The notes under the pieces are model-generated. The model had not been told where the DNA came from, did not search any database, and saw nothing but the letters and a program-made list of their open reading frames with translations. This document shows positions 1 to 10,222 of a DNA stretch of 64,000 bases, in pieces. Position numbers and translations under genes: made by a program. How positions within the stretch are numbered: the stretch's first letter is position 1; the number at the start of each line of letters is the position of its first letter. The stretch lies in assembly GCF_000234665.1 (NCBI RefSeq), contig NC_018335.1, forward strand, positions 558,001-622,000, written 5' to 3'. Source of the DNA: Leishmania mexicana MHOM/GT/2001/U1103. Its lineage: Eukaryota; Euglenozoa; Kinetoplastea; Trypanosomatida; Trypanosomatidae.

Positions 1-3000
1 TGAGAGCCGTGATGGAGTAGCGCCGTAGCGAGAAGCGCTTCCGCTTCGCCTCCGGGTCGGAGAGGAAGAAAGAGTTCATGAGCGCCGCCACCTCCATCAT
101 ACGGATGTCCTTGCGAGGTTCATCCTTCGCCTTGCACAGGAACGACATCTCACAACCGTCGTTCGTGTGCACCCAAATGCGCTTCGGCTTCTGCAGCGAC
201 CGCATGATAACCACACGATCGTCGAAGTGATCAAAGCACGGCGCCGTGGGAAATACGTCTTCGCTGGAGCTCGCGCGAATGTCCGGGGTCAAGTTCGATA
301 GCACGGGCACAATAAACTTCGCCGCGGCGAGCATTGGGGTAATCTTCTGTACGGGGCTGAGCTGAGTGAGCCCCTTCTCTTTTGGAAAAAGGTTGGCAGA
401 GCAGTTGCAGATGGTCAACAGCGTGTCGCAGAGGATCTTTGCGTGCCGCAGCACCCGTTCATTGCGAGGGTTGTCGGCGAACGGTTTGATGATCTGCGTC
501 TCCACCACCTCTTTGGGCCCCTCCTTGCTGAGCGCCATGGGGAGCACCAGCCAGAGGCACTGCTGCGGAAAATGATCCATAAGGTGTAAGACGATGTCCG
601 TCAAGACGTTGCGCACCGCTGTCACCGGATGCCCGAGGCGGGAAAGAAGCTGCGGCAGTGCCGTCATCACCACAGCTGGAGGGATGACCGGCCGCACCGT
701 GCTCAGCACAAACTCGCGAATTTGATTGTTCATCTCCCCCAGGATCGCCGAGGTAGTGCCGTCCAACTTGCTAACCGTCGTGCTCAGCAGGCCGCCGAGA
801 AACACGGCGCTGTCGAGCCACAAGGTGAGCATGCGCGGCAGCGATACCGACGCCTTCTCGACCCCGCGCAGTAGAGCCTCGCCGAAGTGGACGATGGCGC
901 GTGTCGCACACCTTTGGATAGAGTCCACCATCTCCTTCTGATGCTGCAGTGCCGCGTTATACATGGCCGCCGCCGACACGTTTGCGGTACCGCTCGATGT
1001 CGGTGACGTGGCCGCCGCCGTTAGCTGGGCTGCAGCGCCTTCGCTTGCGTTGCTGGCGAGGGTATGTAGATGGTCGTAGAAGAGTGCCATTTGATGATGA
1101 ACCAGCTCCGACTTGCGGTCCAGCTCGCGTGCCTTCTCGTACTCGGCAAAGATATGCTCCGGCCGCTCCGAGCCTGTCTCAATCAGCCAGTTCGTGAGCA
1201 ATATCTGCAGCTGCGCGCGGGTGGTGGCAGGGATACGCGCATCAGCCACGCACTCGCGCGCGAACTCCATCGCTGGTGTTGGCGACTGTGTATCGTGCAG
1301 CAGGTTCGCCACCAGGACGTAGTAGCTCGTCGCCGTCACGTGCTCGTGGCACTCGAAAGCCGCTTGGCGGGCCGCTGTCAGGGCAGCCTCTCCGAGACCG
1401 CCGTTGCGCAGAAGCTCGGACTGCTTCAGCCACGTCTCCGCCACCTTCTGCGGCATGTCTAACTCGCGGTAGACCAGGCGATGAAGCGCAAGAAGCGGCT
1501 CGCGGGCCGCGATGGTGTCCTCTATGTAGGACTCCCGTCGTGACAAGAGGCTCGCGATTTCCTCCTTCACCGATGATGGCAGAAGCGGTGCAGCCAGTTT
1601 CATCATTGGTGCACTCGACTGGGACGCGTCGGAGCCGTCCCCGGCGCAGTGGTGTCCGCTGCCGTTTGTCATAAAGGCTTTGGCGCACAGCTCCGACACG
1701 GCATCCACATCGCCGAGTGCATGCAAGAGAAGCGTGACGGTATAGCCCTGTGCCGTCAGGTCCTCCTGGCACGGCGTACGAACCAGAGGCACCACCTTGG
1801 CACGCTCGTTGTCGGTTATGCATCGTACAAAGGCAAGAGAGCCGTTTCCTGACAGGGCTCGCTGGAGATACGCTGCGGGCATGGCGAGGCTCACCGACAG
1901 ACCCCCGTCAGACCCCGTTGCAGGCGTCCCCGAGCTCATCGGCGCAGTGACGGCGCTAGTGGCTGTGCTTGACGGCAGGAGCGTGTCCCACTGGCCAAGT
2001 CGCCACGCTGCCTCGTTCGCGTACGCCTGCACGTGGTAGCGCAGCTGGGCAACGTCGCTGACCCCCGCTTCTCCTCCTGGTGCCTCACTCGCCATCTGTG
2101 AAAAGGTCGACCTGCCCTTGAGGGCGGCACATGACAGGTAGTCCGTCGCCTCGAACCCTCGCACGTCCCCATCGGATACCGGTGCGGAAGCTAGCAGCGA
2201 GGCTGCGTAGCGCGAGGTCATGTAGAGCTCCCCCAGTTCATTCATGCAGTGCAGCGCCGTCAGCTGGTGCTGCCCGCTGTGCGGGCGATGCTGCAAGACC
2301 AGCTCGGAGCTCCCCAGTGCGGACAGCCAGTCCCCGTTGTTCTCGAAGGAGAAGGCCGTGTCTTCCAACGAGAGCCCAGGTGAGGCGCGGTGGATGGAGC
2401 GGGAGGATTCGCGATCGTTCAGCGCCGCAAAAATGCGCTGCAGCGGCACCGCTGCTATGACGGACGCCAGCGCAGGAATGCGGCGTTGACTCTCGACGCT
2501 GCGGAGTGCCCGTATGTGGCTGCCAATGCGGAGGGCAGCACGGCAGCGTAGCGGCCACGGGATGCCGCGCAGGAAGTCGGCATACATCTCGGCAAGGCGG
2601 ATGCACAGGCTCTCCGTCTGCTCTTGTGGCTCGAAGACACACGTGATGCGTCCACGATTACGCAGCAGCGTCCACCGCAGCTGCTCTACGTCCTCCAGAA
2701 GACTGAGCACGGTGTGCGCGTGCTCGCGCGGCTCCTCCTGTGACACGCTCTCAGGATTCGCCTCGTAGATGCTCTGCGACCGGAGCGACAAGGCGCCGAC
2801 GTTCGGCCCCCCGGCGGCGGCCTCGAGTACCGCTTTCACCTCGTGCTCGATGTATTGGACGTCCTCCACCTTGCCGGTTTCCAGAATATGCACCACCAGG
2901 TACGGCAGTAAGTAAAGCACGAGAGAGGCATTCTTCTTGGCGACGTTCCGCAGCGGTTGCACCATCTCGGCGAACCAGCCCTCACAAGACATGACCAGAT

Positions 3001-6000
3001 GGTTAAAAAAGGCGAAAAGCCAGCGCCGATACCCGAGCGACGGCGTGTACTCAGGCGTGCGGAGGCGCGTCTGCCAGTTCACTGTAAGCGAGTACCGCGT
3101 TGTCGTGAACCCGCCCAGGAGCTGCTTCACATGCGGCGTCAGACGCATCCACCAGATATACCGGTCGAGTTCGTCGACGTGCACAACATCCTCGCGGCGC
3201 AGCTCGACGCCCTTGTGCTGAAGGCGCTCCTGCCGAGTCGAGGCGCGAATCAGCTCCTGCACCGCGAAGGCGATGCAGTTGTGCAGCACGGGGTCTGCTG
3301 TGCTTGCGAAAACCCGCGGGAAGTAGTCCCTCAGCAATGTGAACGAGAACTTGCGCCAGTTCAGAACCGTCTCCGCGTCCAGGTAGAAGGACTGCGTCCA
3401 CGTCATCCGGTTCCACGCGTCGACAGCAGACGCCGAGGAAAGGGCCAATGAGCTTCGCCGCTCGTCATCGGCCATCTTAGTGGCGGGCCGCGCGCCGGTT
3501 GGCACTGCCGCATTCGGCGCAGTGACGGCTCCGAGAATGCTAATGCACCGCATGGCGTACAGGGCGCTGTCAGAGTCGGCCTCCGTGCATCGTAGCAGTG
3601 TCTGCAGGACCTCTGGGTGGTCGGCGGCCGCGTGAGAGAGCTGGCGCCGCGTTGCTTCATCTGCAGCGCAGAGGTACTGGTAGAGGGCGCGGACAAACAC
3701 GGTGCTCGACTGCAGCGAGCCGGATCGCATGACAGATGCAAACCCCACGAGGAGAACGTGCGCGCTGTCTCGGCGACCCTCCTGCGATCGTTGCACAGCT
3801 TCGGCGCAGCCGGAGTGTCGAGAGTGAAGAGTGGCACGCACCAGTTCGCTGAAGGTTCCGAGAACCACCTTGTACGAGTCCCAAAACTCCGCCGCCTCCG
3901 TGCGCGTGTACAGGTAGCGGAGTGCACAGAGCAAGAGTCCCTTCGACTCACTCTCGAGGGCAGCGTGCTGCTCGAGGCTCACGAGGCTCAACACGATGAC
4001 GGCGGCCGACTCCGCGAGGTACTCGTCAGTGCAGGCGCAGATCAACTCTCTCCACACAATGCACACCGATGGGAGAAGGCTGGGAAAGCGGGCGCAGTGG
4101 CCCAGTAGCGTTGGCAGCATCAGCGCGATCGGCGTCGTCTGCGGACCCATAAAGCGAATAAAGGATGCCAAGCCAAGCAGCCATCGGCGCCGCGTGCGGA
4201 GCGACCCAGGTGGGGCCACGCTTGCTTCCTCCTCGTCGGCCGCGCCGGCGCCCTCGTTGAGGTAGGCAACCGCAGGTTCGATGCGAATGGCCTTGTAGAC
4301 GGCATCCAGCACGGCAAACATGTTCTTGCGTAGCTCCTCCGCGGCTACTGCGCGCACCACCGGTTTTCGCAGCGAGTTCTCCACCCCGGCAGCTGTTTCG
4401 GCCGCCTCGCCCAGCGTTACCAGCTGCTCAAGTGCCCGCTCGAACACCGAAAACGCTATACCATCGAGTACCTCCTTGCTGGCCGACGCGTCATCTGCGT
4501 CCTCCTCCGCCGCGTGCCACTCGCCGGTGGTCCTGTGCTGTGGTGGTGACCCGCTTGGGTCTTCGACGCCCGCTGCTTCTGCACCATGACCCCCTTCCGC
4601 CCTGTCGCAGACAAAGAGTGAATCCGCTAACCCTCCCACAACAGCAAGAGGGGCGTGCAGGGATACAGCCCCGCTCAGGCGCCGTCGGCGATCTCGCCCA
4701 CTGCGACACCTGCGGTCGTGCGCCAGCATCTGAGCATCAGCCTCGAGGGACACAATGTGAAACGCAACAAAGTGGATCGTCGACCGTACCATCGCAGGCA
4801 CGTCCTTGACACTCTTCTTGGCATAGCTCGCCGCCTCTGCAAGGTAGAGCATTTGTTTCGCGACGGGCTTGCTGCCACACTCGTAGAGGGCGTACGCCAG
4901 CGCCCCCGCGGCGGCTCTCCAGTCAGCGATCTTTTCTTGGTCCATGAGGTGCTTCAGCTTCGCTCGTGTGGCGCCGTCGCCGGGCACAACGGTGGGAATC
5001 GTGGCTGTGGCTGTTACGGTTCCACCACCAGCTTGGTCCGCACCTGCCGAGATGACATAGCGCCCCAAGACATCCAGCGACGATGTCAGGATTACCTTCA
5101 TATCGCGGTCTTCCTTGTCCACGATAGCCTTAAAAAAGGACGAAAACACAAATGGCCGTTCGCGGAAGCGCAGGAGATCGGTGGCCGACCACGAAAACAG
5201 CGCCATCACACCCCGTGCCGTCTCAAGGCACAGGCCCATGACAGCCAACGCGGTGTCGTTGTGCGCGGGGCGTACACTGTGATACACCGCGTAGAGGTCG
5301 AAGCAGAGGCACAACCACGCATGTCCCTCCTGCGTTACTCGTTCAGAGGCGGCCATGCAGTCCTCCTGCACCGCTGCAGACTCATCTGTGAGTGACAGCC
5401 GCTGCTCCCTGTCCGGCTTATCAACTGCTGTTGCTCGCGCATCACTTGAGCGCTGGAAAAAACGTCGGCCAAACCACAGCAGCTGAAGGGCCTGTGCGCC
5501 GCATTCGGCGATGTATGTAGTGTCGCCCTCTCGCCTCGCTGACAGCACCGATGACAAGAGCCGCTCAGTCCCAGAGAGCCGCACTAGCAGCAGCGTCGGC
5601 ATCGCAGAATCGCCCGCTTCGCGTTCCAGGCACGCCAATTGCGGGCTCCACAGCACCAGTTCGCGCAGTGCGCAGTATGTGATAGTGTCCGTTACATTGT
5701 ACGCGCCCACTGTTGTGAGGCTGAAGAGCTCCTTCACGTCGATCCCCGAAAAAGGAGGGGACAGCGCAAGGGAGGTGTACACCAGAGAAAGCACCGCGCA
5801 CTCGAGGGCGCTTGCGTGGTTGTGCATCCTACCCGCCGCTCGCTGAATAGAACGACCATCCTCGTTTTGCACGTCGTCTGCGTCAAGGGACGCGCCTCGA
5901 TGCTTTGCTTCACACACAAGGTGCCGGGTGAAAGCGAGAAGAGCGGGCAAGAGTTTCGACCGGTTCAGCTGCACAATCTTTTCCAGCTGCTTCGTTTTCG

Positions 6001-8833
6001 AGATCGACGGCTGCGATAGGTTAGAGGCCTGCGGTGCACCACCCAGAGCTGAGTTAGCCGAAGCCTTTCCTGTCTTCGAGCTGAGGGTGGCGCCGCTCGC
6101 TGCTGTCATTCGGTGTCGATGCGGCTTCTTCGCTTCCTCGTTCTCTTCTGAAACGCCGGCCGCGTTATCGTCACCGTCCACGTCCACGACCGTCGCCGCC
6201 TGTGCCAGAGGTCGCTTCGTAGTGCTACTCCGTTCACAGATCGGTGCTACACCAGCCAAGGCGCCTTTTCGCTCCTTGCCAGTTTCAGAACCAGCGATGG
6301 CAGCGAACCGGTACTTGGCGTCCAGCAACAGCACGAAGATGCTAGTGACATGGCGAAAGAGGCTGCCCAAACCGAATATGGCCCCGCTAGCATCCGTATA
6401 CGTGCCGACATCGTCGTTATTCATGCAGCGCCACCACAGCGCGTCGCACTGGAGTGTTGTGAGAAGCGTGCTCAGGGTCTGAAGCAGTTGCACAACAACG
6501 GGAAAATGACTCGCAATCGACTCGTACGCACGCCGCAGGCGTGCCAGCATCTGCCCACTGCCCGCCGCGGCACCAGGTAGAGCTTTAGGGGCGGAGGAAT
6601 GCGAAGTGGACAGAGATGTCGATGCACCACCTCCCAACATCCTCTCCGCCAGCGCGCACTCAAGTGCTTCGGCGAGTCCAGCGGCTCGACACAGAAACAA
6701 CTCGGCTGTTTTCGCCGATGTCGCGGTGTGCGGTGGGAGCGCCAGCAGTCGCCGAGTCCATCCAAGCCCTGAGCCTGAACGAAAAAGGGACGCAGCGGTC
6801 TCTCGATCCAGCATGTGCCACAGCGGTGGAGCGACCTCCAGAGCCGCATAACTCCCGTTGTGTCGAGAGGAAATACTGTTATCCAGCTCCTGCATGACGC
6901 GCGCCACAGTGTCCGCCTTGCGAACCTCTCCATTCTCCGAGTCTACTGGAAAGGCGTGCACCAGGATAATGATGGCTTGCACGAGGAGGCTGTAAGACGG
7001 CGCCTCGTGGTGCTGCATCACCTGCAGCGTCTCGGCCAGAGCATTCTGAAAGGCTGCGGCGTCGCACTGGACCATCGATGAGGACACCTTGAGACGTGCC
7101 TGAACTGCGAGTGCGTTAGCCTCTAGCAAACGGTAGGCGGAGACGTCAACACAGTTCTTCGCGCGGTCCACTACCTCCGCGACGCAGGTAGTCAGTGTTT
7201 GCACGTTAAAGAAGGATAGGATTCGGCTCGGCAGAAAGGCCAACTCCGCTTCCACCGCAAACGGCGGTAACTGCGCGCACAGTAGCGAGGCCGCCAACGA
7301 CGAGAGAGGCAGCTCACTCACCAGAAGCTGCAACTGGTGGTTGTACGCCGCGAGCAGCTCTGGTTCGCCCGTTTGCGTTAGCCCTGCGAACGCGCTTGTC
7401 TGCACCACCGTGCTGCGAAACACCCTCTCACATAGCCGTACCCACTGTTGCAGCGTGACCATGGCGGAAACACTGCTCTGTGTGCTGGACGTGGTATTTG
7501 TAACGATACCGCCCACGGCCCTACTAGGACTGGTGTATAACTCCCCGCACCACTGCACCCCCACTTCCCACATCTGCGCGAGACACTCCGTCACCGCGTC
7601 TTGGCCATCAGGCCCCGCTCCACCACGGTGATACGCCGCGACCACGAGCGAGTCAAGCTCCGCCGTGCTGAGGCGCCGGCACCAATCGAACAGCGCCTTT
7701 TCCGCCACTGTTATGTTGAAGATGGACGAACACGTTTGTGCCCCTCGACGGTTCCACTGAGCAGCCAAGACAGACAAAATGAGAGGCCCCTGTAAGTGCG
7801 GAAGCAGGCGACGATCCACTACCGCGAAGTAGCAAAGAGTGTGCCACGCAGCATCGTGCTGCGCACGGTTCACTACGCCACCCTCAGCGCCGGGGACTGC
7901 GCTGGAGACGAGGTGGCAGGCGACATCACAGAGAAGACCCACGCGGTCGGGGGAAAGCGAAAGAAGCAGGCGTTCTTCGCTGAGACGCACTACCAGATGC
8001 AACAGGCAGGCCTGAATACAGCGCGCCTCGTACAGGGTCTCCACGCAGGTGTAAGTGGAGAACATCTCCTGAAGCCGCCGCGTTTTGCCTCCCACGCCCG
8101 ATGCCGAGTTTGGCAAAGCGAAAGACGGCAGTGAGCTTTCCGTCTGCGACAACAGCGCCGCTGAGGGTTCAATAGAGAGCCGGAGGAATAGCGCGCTCTC
8201 CGTCTCCGCCGCAGAGCCGTTGAAGTGCGCCGTGACCTCCGAGAGCAGCTCAAAGGCGACGTTAATGAGTTGCGCAAAGATGTCGCTCTCACCGCGGTGC
8301 AGTGCCCGTGACACAAAAAGGAAGCCCTCGAGAAGCCTCTCCGACGTGTCCTTCCATGGCCGCAGCCGAGGGTCGTTCAGCACTGCCAGTACGCCAAACA
8401 GAGTGAGGCAGCCGTGAAGCGCGGCGGCTGGGCAGACAACCGTGAAACGCAAGAGAACCAAGTATAGCCGAAGCGCAATTGAAACGTGGGCTGCGTCCCT
8501 GCCGTATTGGCGGCGATGATAAACGTCGAAGAGCGCCCCGCCGATCTTCCACTGATGCGCCACAGACGGGGAGGCGAGGAAGAGGAAGGTGCGTAGCCGC
8601 CCCAGCAAGTTCCACAGAGTCTGCGTGACGACCTCTGACACCTTCGTTTCGGGAGAGAGGTTGCTACTAAGCTGGAACTGAAGTGCCTTGATCTGTTCGC
8701 CAATGTCAGCCAACTCATCGCGGATGCCAGCGCTGTCGTGTCTGCTGTTATTGCTGGCTGACATGACACTCCTCTCCGTGCGCTGCCGCACAGCCGCGGG
8801 CTCGAGGCGCTCTTCGTCAGTGACAGCTTCCAT
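1..8833 (-). CDS. ATR: ATR-type PI3K-related protein kinase, partial (C-terminus outside window)
   Basis: One open frame runs from ATG at 8833 to the left edge with no stop, giving 2944 codons. The last ~70 visible residues match the start of the ATR kinase lobe: a SLQKPKRI block, then FLCKAKDEPRKDIRMMEVA, then KRKRFSLRRYSITAL, which parallel human ATR (CKPKDDLRKDCRLME and RRRELHIRTYAVIPL). Upstream lie helical-repeat-like sequence and a FAT-like stretch near residues 2530-2580 (LTNWLIETG). ATR senses RPA-coated single-stranded DNA and activates checkpoint signalling in the nucleus. The catalytic loop, activation segment and FATC tail lie outside the window, so activity cannot be judged. The N-terminal part alone is longer than whole human ATR. 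The start is supported by an in-frame stop at 8915-8917, no ATG between them, and a splice acceptor about 42 nt upstream. Confidence 0.93.
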   Translation of the reverse strand, partial: MEAVTDEERLEPAAVRQRTERSVMSASNNSRHDSAGIRDELADIGEQIKALQFQLSSNLSPETKVSEVVTQTLWNLLGRLRTFLFLASPSVAHQWKIGGALFDVYHRRQYGRDAAHVSIALRLYLVLLRFTVVCPAAALHGCLTLFGVLAVLNDPRLRPWKDTSERLLEGFLFVSRALHRGESDIFAQLINVAFELLSEVTAHFNGSAAETESALFLRLSIEPSAALLSQTESSLPSFALPNSASGVGGKTRRLQEMFSTYTCVETLYEARCIQACLLHLVVRLSEERLLLSLSPDRVGLLCDVACHLVSSAVPGAEGGVVNRAQHDAAWHTLCYFAVVDRRLLPHLQGPLILSVLAAQWNRRGAQTCSSIFNITVAEKALFDWCRRLSTAELDSLVVAAYHRGGAGPDGQDAVTECLAQMWEVGVQWCGELYTSPSRAVGGIVTNTTSSTQSSVSAMVTLQQWVRLCERVFRSTVVQTSAFAGLTQTGEPELLAAYNHQLQLLVSELPLSSLAASLLCAQLPPFAVEAELAFLPSRILSFFNVQTLTTCVAEVVDRAKNCVDVSAYRLLEANALAVQARLKVSSSMVQCDAAAFQNALAETLQVMQHHEAPSYSLLVQAIIILVHAFPVDSENGEVRKADTVARVMQELDNSISSRHNGSYAALEVAPPLWHMLDRETAASLFRSGSGLGWTRRLLALPPHTATSAKTAELFLCRAAGLAEALECALAERMLGGGASTSLSTSHSSAPKALPGAAAGSGQMLARLRRAYESIASHFPVVVQLLQTLSTLLTTLQCDALWWRCMNNDDVGTYTDASGAIFGLGSLFRHVTSIFVLLLDAKYRFAAIAGSETGKERKGALAGVAPICERSSTTKRPLAQAATVVDVDGDDNAAGVSEENEEAKKPHRHRMTAASGATLSSKTGKASANSALGGAPQASNLSQPSISKTKQLEKIVQLNRSKLLPALLAFTRHLVCEAKHRGASLDADDVQNEDGRSIQRAAGRMHNHASALECAVLSLVYTSLALSPPFSGIDVKELFSLTTVGAYNVTDTITYCALRELVLWSPQLACLEREAGDSAMPTLLLVRLSGTERLLSSVLSARREGDTTYIAECGAQALQLLWFGRRFFQRSSDARATAVDKPDREQRLSLTDESAAVQEDCMAASERVTQEGHAWLCLCFDLYAVYHSVRPAHNDTALAVMGLCLETARGVMALFSWSATDLLRFRERPFVFSSFFKAIVDKEDRDMKVILTSSLDVLGRYVISAGADQAGGGTVTATATIPTVVPGDGATRAKLKHLMDQEKIADWRAAAGALAYALYECGSKPVAKQMLYLAEAASYAKKSVKDVPAMVRSTIHFVAFHIVSLEADAQMLAHDRRCRSGRDRRRRLSGAVSLHAPLAVVGGLADSLFVCDRAEGGHGAEAAGVEDPSGSPPQHRTTGEWHAAEEDADDASASKEVLDGIAFSVFERALEQLVTLGEAAETAAGVENSLRKPVVRAVAAEELRKNMFAVLDAVYKAIRIEPAVAYLNEGAGAADEEEASVAPPGSLRTRRRWLLGLASFIRFMGPQTTPIALMLPTLLGHCARFPSLLPSVCIVWRELICACTDEYLAESAAVIVLSLVSLEQHAALESESKGLLLCALRYLYTRTEAAEFWDSYKVVLGTFSELVRATLHSRHSGCAEAVQRSQEGRRDSAHVLLVGFASVMRSGSLQSSTVFVRALYQYLCAADEATRRQLSHAAADHPEVLQTLLRCTEADSDSALYAMRCISILGAVTAPNAAVPTGARPATKMADDERRSSLALSSASAVDAWNRMTWTQSFYLDAETVLNWRKFSFTLLRDYFPRVFASTADPVLHNCIAFAVQELIRASTRQERLQHKGVELRREDVVHVDELDRYIWWMRLTPHVKQLLGGFTTTRYSLTVNWQTRLRTPEYTPSLGYRRWLFAFFNHLVMSCEGWFAEMVQPLRNVAKKNASLVLYLLPYLVVHILETGKVEDVQYIEHEVKAVLEAAAGGPNVGALSLRSQSIYEANPESVSQEEPREHAHTVLSLLEDVEQLRWTLLRNRGRITCVFEPQEQTESLCIRLAEMYADFLRGIPWPLRCRAALRIGSHIRALRSVESQRRIPALASVIAAVPLQRIFAALNDRESSRSIHRASPGLSLEDTAFSFENNGDWLSALGSSELVLQHRPHSGQHQLTALHCMNELGELYMTSRYAASLLASAPVSDGDVRGFEATDYLSCAALKGRSTFSQMASEAPGGEAGVSDVAQLRYHVQAYANEAAWRLGQWDTLLPSSTATSAVTAPMSSGTPATGSDGGLSVSLAMPAAYLQRALSGNGSLAFVRCITDNERAKVVPLVRTPCQEDLTAQGYTVTLLLHALGDVDAVSELCAKAFMTNGSGHHCAGDGSDASQSSAPMMKLAAPLLPSSVKEEIASLLSRRESYIEDTIAAREPLLALHRLVYRELDMPQKVAETWLKQSELLRNGGLGEAALTAARQAAFECHEHVTATSYYVLVANLLHDTQSPTPAMEFARECVADARIPATTRAQLQILLTNWLIETGSERPEHIFAEYEKARELDRKSELVHHQMALFYDHLHTLASNASEGAAAQLTAAATSPTSSGTANVSAAAMYNAALQHQKEMVDSIQRCATRAIVHFGEALLRGVEKASVSLPRMLTLWLDSAVFLGGLLSTTVSKLDGTTSAILGEMNNQIREFVLSTVRPVIPPAVVMTALPQLLSRLGHPVTAVRNVLTDIVLHLMDHFPQQCLWLVLPMALSKEGPKEVVETQIIKPFADNPRNERVLRHAKILCDTLLTICNCSANLFPKEKGLTQLSPVQKITPMLAAAKFIVPVLSNLTPDIRASSSEDVFPTAPCFDHFDDRVVIMRSLQKPKRIWVHTNDGCEMSFLCKAKDEPRKDIRMMEVAALMNSFFLSDPEAKRKRFSLRRYSITAL

Positions 8834-8874
8834 AGAAACTGATCGCTCTCCAGAGCGATGGTGGCTAGCGCTTT

Positions 8875-8905
8875 CTGCGATCGGAGAAAAAAAAAGACAG
8901 AGACA
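8875..8905 (-). promoter_or_regulatory. Probable spliced-leader acceptor for the ATR gene
   Basis: On the minus strand a pyrimidine run, with nine consecutive T, precedes GCAG, with the AG at 8875-8876. This is the first AG after the tract and gives a 5' leader of about 42 nt before the ATG at 8833. It is inferred from the known kinetoplastid trans-splicing arrangement. Confidence 0.6.
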
Positions 8906-8969
8906 GTGATGCGTTCACCGAGAAACGCCAATGGAGAATCCCCAGCACGGACCCGAGAGCCACGAATGC

Positions 8970-8970
<1 letters not shown>

Positions 8971-9006
<36 letters not shown>
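8971..9006. repeat. (AGC)12 trinucleotide repeat
   Basis: Twelve uninterrupted AGC units (GCT on the transcribed strand) lie just upstream of the ATR acceptor tract. The minus-strand frame across it would read poly-alanine but is not part of a supported gene. It is probably intergenic or in the 3'UTR of the IFT54 transcript. Confidence 0.9.
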
Positions 9007-9007
<1 letters not shown>

Positions 9008-10222
9008 GGAGGGGAGGTAGTAAGCTGGTCAAGAACGCTCAACTGTGTCACTGAGGTCAAATAATCGCGGGCCAAGTGCGTCTCTTTATGATGCCGTCGG
9101 CACTCCCTCACTACAGAAGTGACGAGGAAGACGGTGGTGCGGCGAGGGCGGTGGCTCAGGTGTCAACTGGTCTCCTTCCTGAGCACAAGAGCAAGCACTT
9201 CAGAGCAACGCCGCAGCGCATCACACACACACACCCACACACACATACACAGATAGATATATAGATAGATAGGTAGATATCTCTATCTATGTATTAGATG
9301 GACCAAGGGAAACGAACACGATGACGATATCGAACAAGAGAGGCGGGAGGAGGAGGAGGAGGAGGAGAACACGCCTCTTTACAGTCCGGTGATAGCGCAG
9401 TTCTGCCCCAGGACACACGTGCCATAGACACATGTACAGACTCACACCGGGCAGAGGGAAGGAAGACTGTTGGGCGCCGTTGCCGTGTGTGGGATTAGGG
9501 AGGGGAGGAACCCTCCTCCGCTTCGTCGCGAACTTCTATGCTGGAAAACTGCAGAACGCCGCACCGCGGAATTTAAGGAGATCAGAAGCGAACGAGGCAC
9601 AGAGAAGAGACGGGGGGAGGAAGGGGACAAGAGACTGACGGCAGATAGAGTTGTAAAAGCACGCAAGAACGCTCTTCCTTGTTCCGTTTCTTCTTTGGCG
9701 AAAACATAGCACTACCGCTGAAGGAAAGGACCCGTCCATCAGCAATCACGTTTGCGCGTGCACAAGCATGAATTTGTGTATCCGTTTACCCTCCGCCGCA
9801 TACGCCTGCGGCACTGGAGAGAAGACGGAGAAGGTTGGGAAGAGGCGGTGGTGGTGGTGAGGGAAACTTACAATAACATGGGAGCAAGACGAGCACCGAA
9901 ACCAAAAACGCCGAAGGGTGAAGATGTATATCTCCCGTGTTTTACATGGGCCCGTCACTGAGAACAACACGTGCCACCTTTCTAGTACCTTGAATGAACA
10001 CTAAAGAGAAGCGGAAAGAGAAGAGATGCTCGGCGACTATCTACATGACACCGCCATGGCGGGATCGGCGAGTCGTTGCAGGCCCCGCAGTAGTCCCGCG
10101 CACCCGCATCTGTCCCTTTTCCTCTCGTCGCGATGCAACAAGGCGCCGTCTGTTTGTCAAGGTAGTCGTCCCACGCACGCGTACGCGCGCGCACACACAC
10201 GTGGATGGCGCTGTTAAACGGA
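9007..10222. other. Intergenic: IFT54 3'UTR side and ATR upstream
   Basis: No gene was recognised. It holds a CA-rich tract near 9223-9250, a GATA-type tract with a matching TATC stretch at about 9251-9293 that could fold into a hairpin, and an AGG run at about 9348-9367. The remaining sequence is purine-rich on the plus strand, as expected of pyrimidine-rich processing signals in a minus-strand transcript. Confidence 0.6.

Noticed and set aside
1242..1823. A 193-residue minus-strand open frame inside the ATR gene
   Set aside because: It is in a different frame from ATR; its Arg/Gly-rich composition is that of an out-of-frame read of a GC-rich gene.
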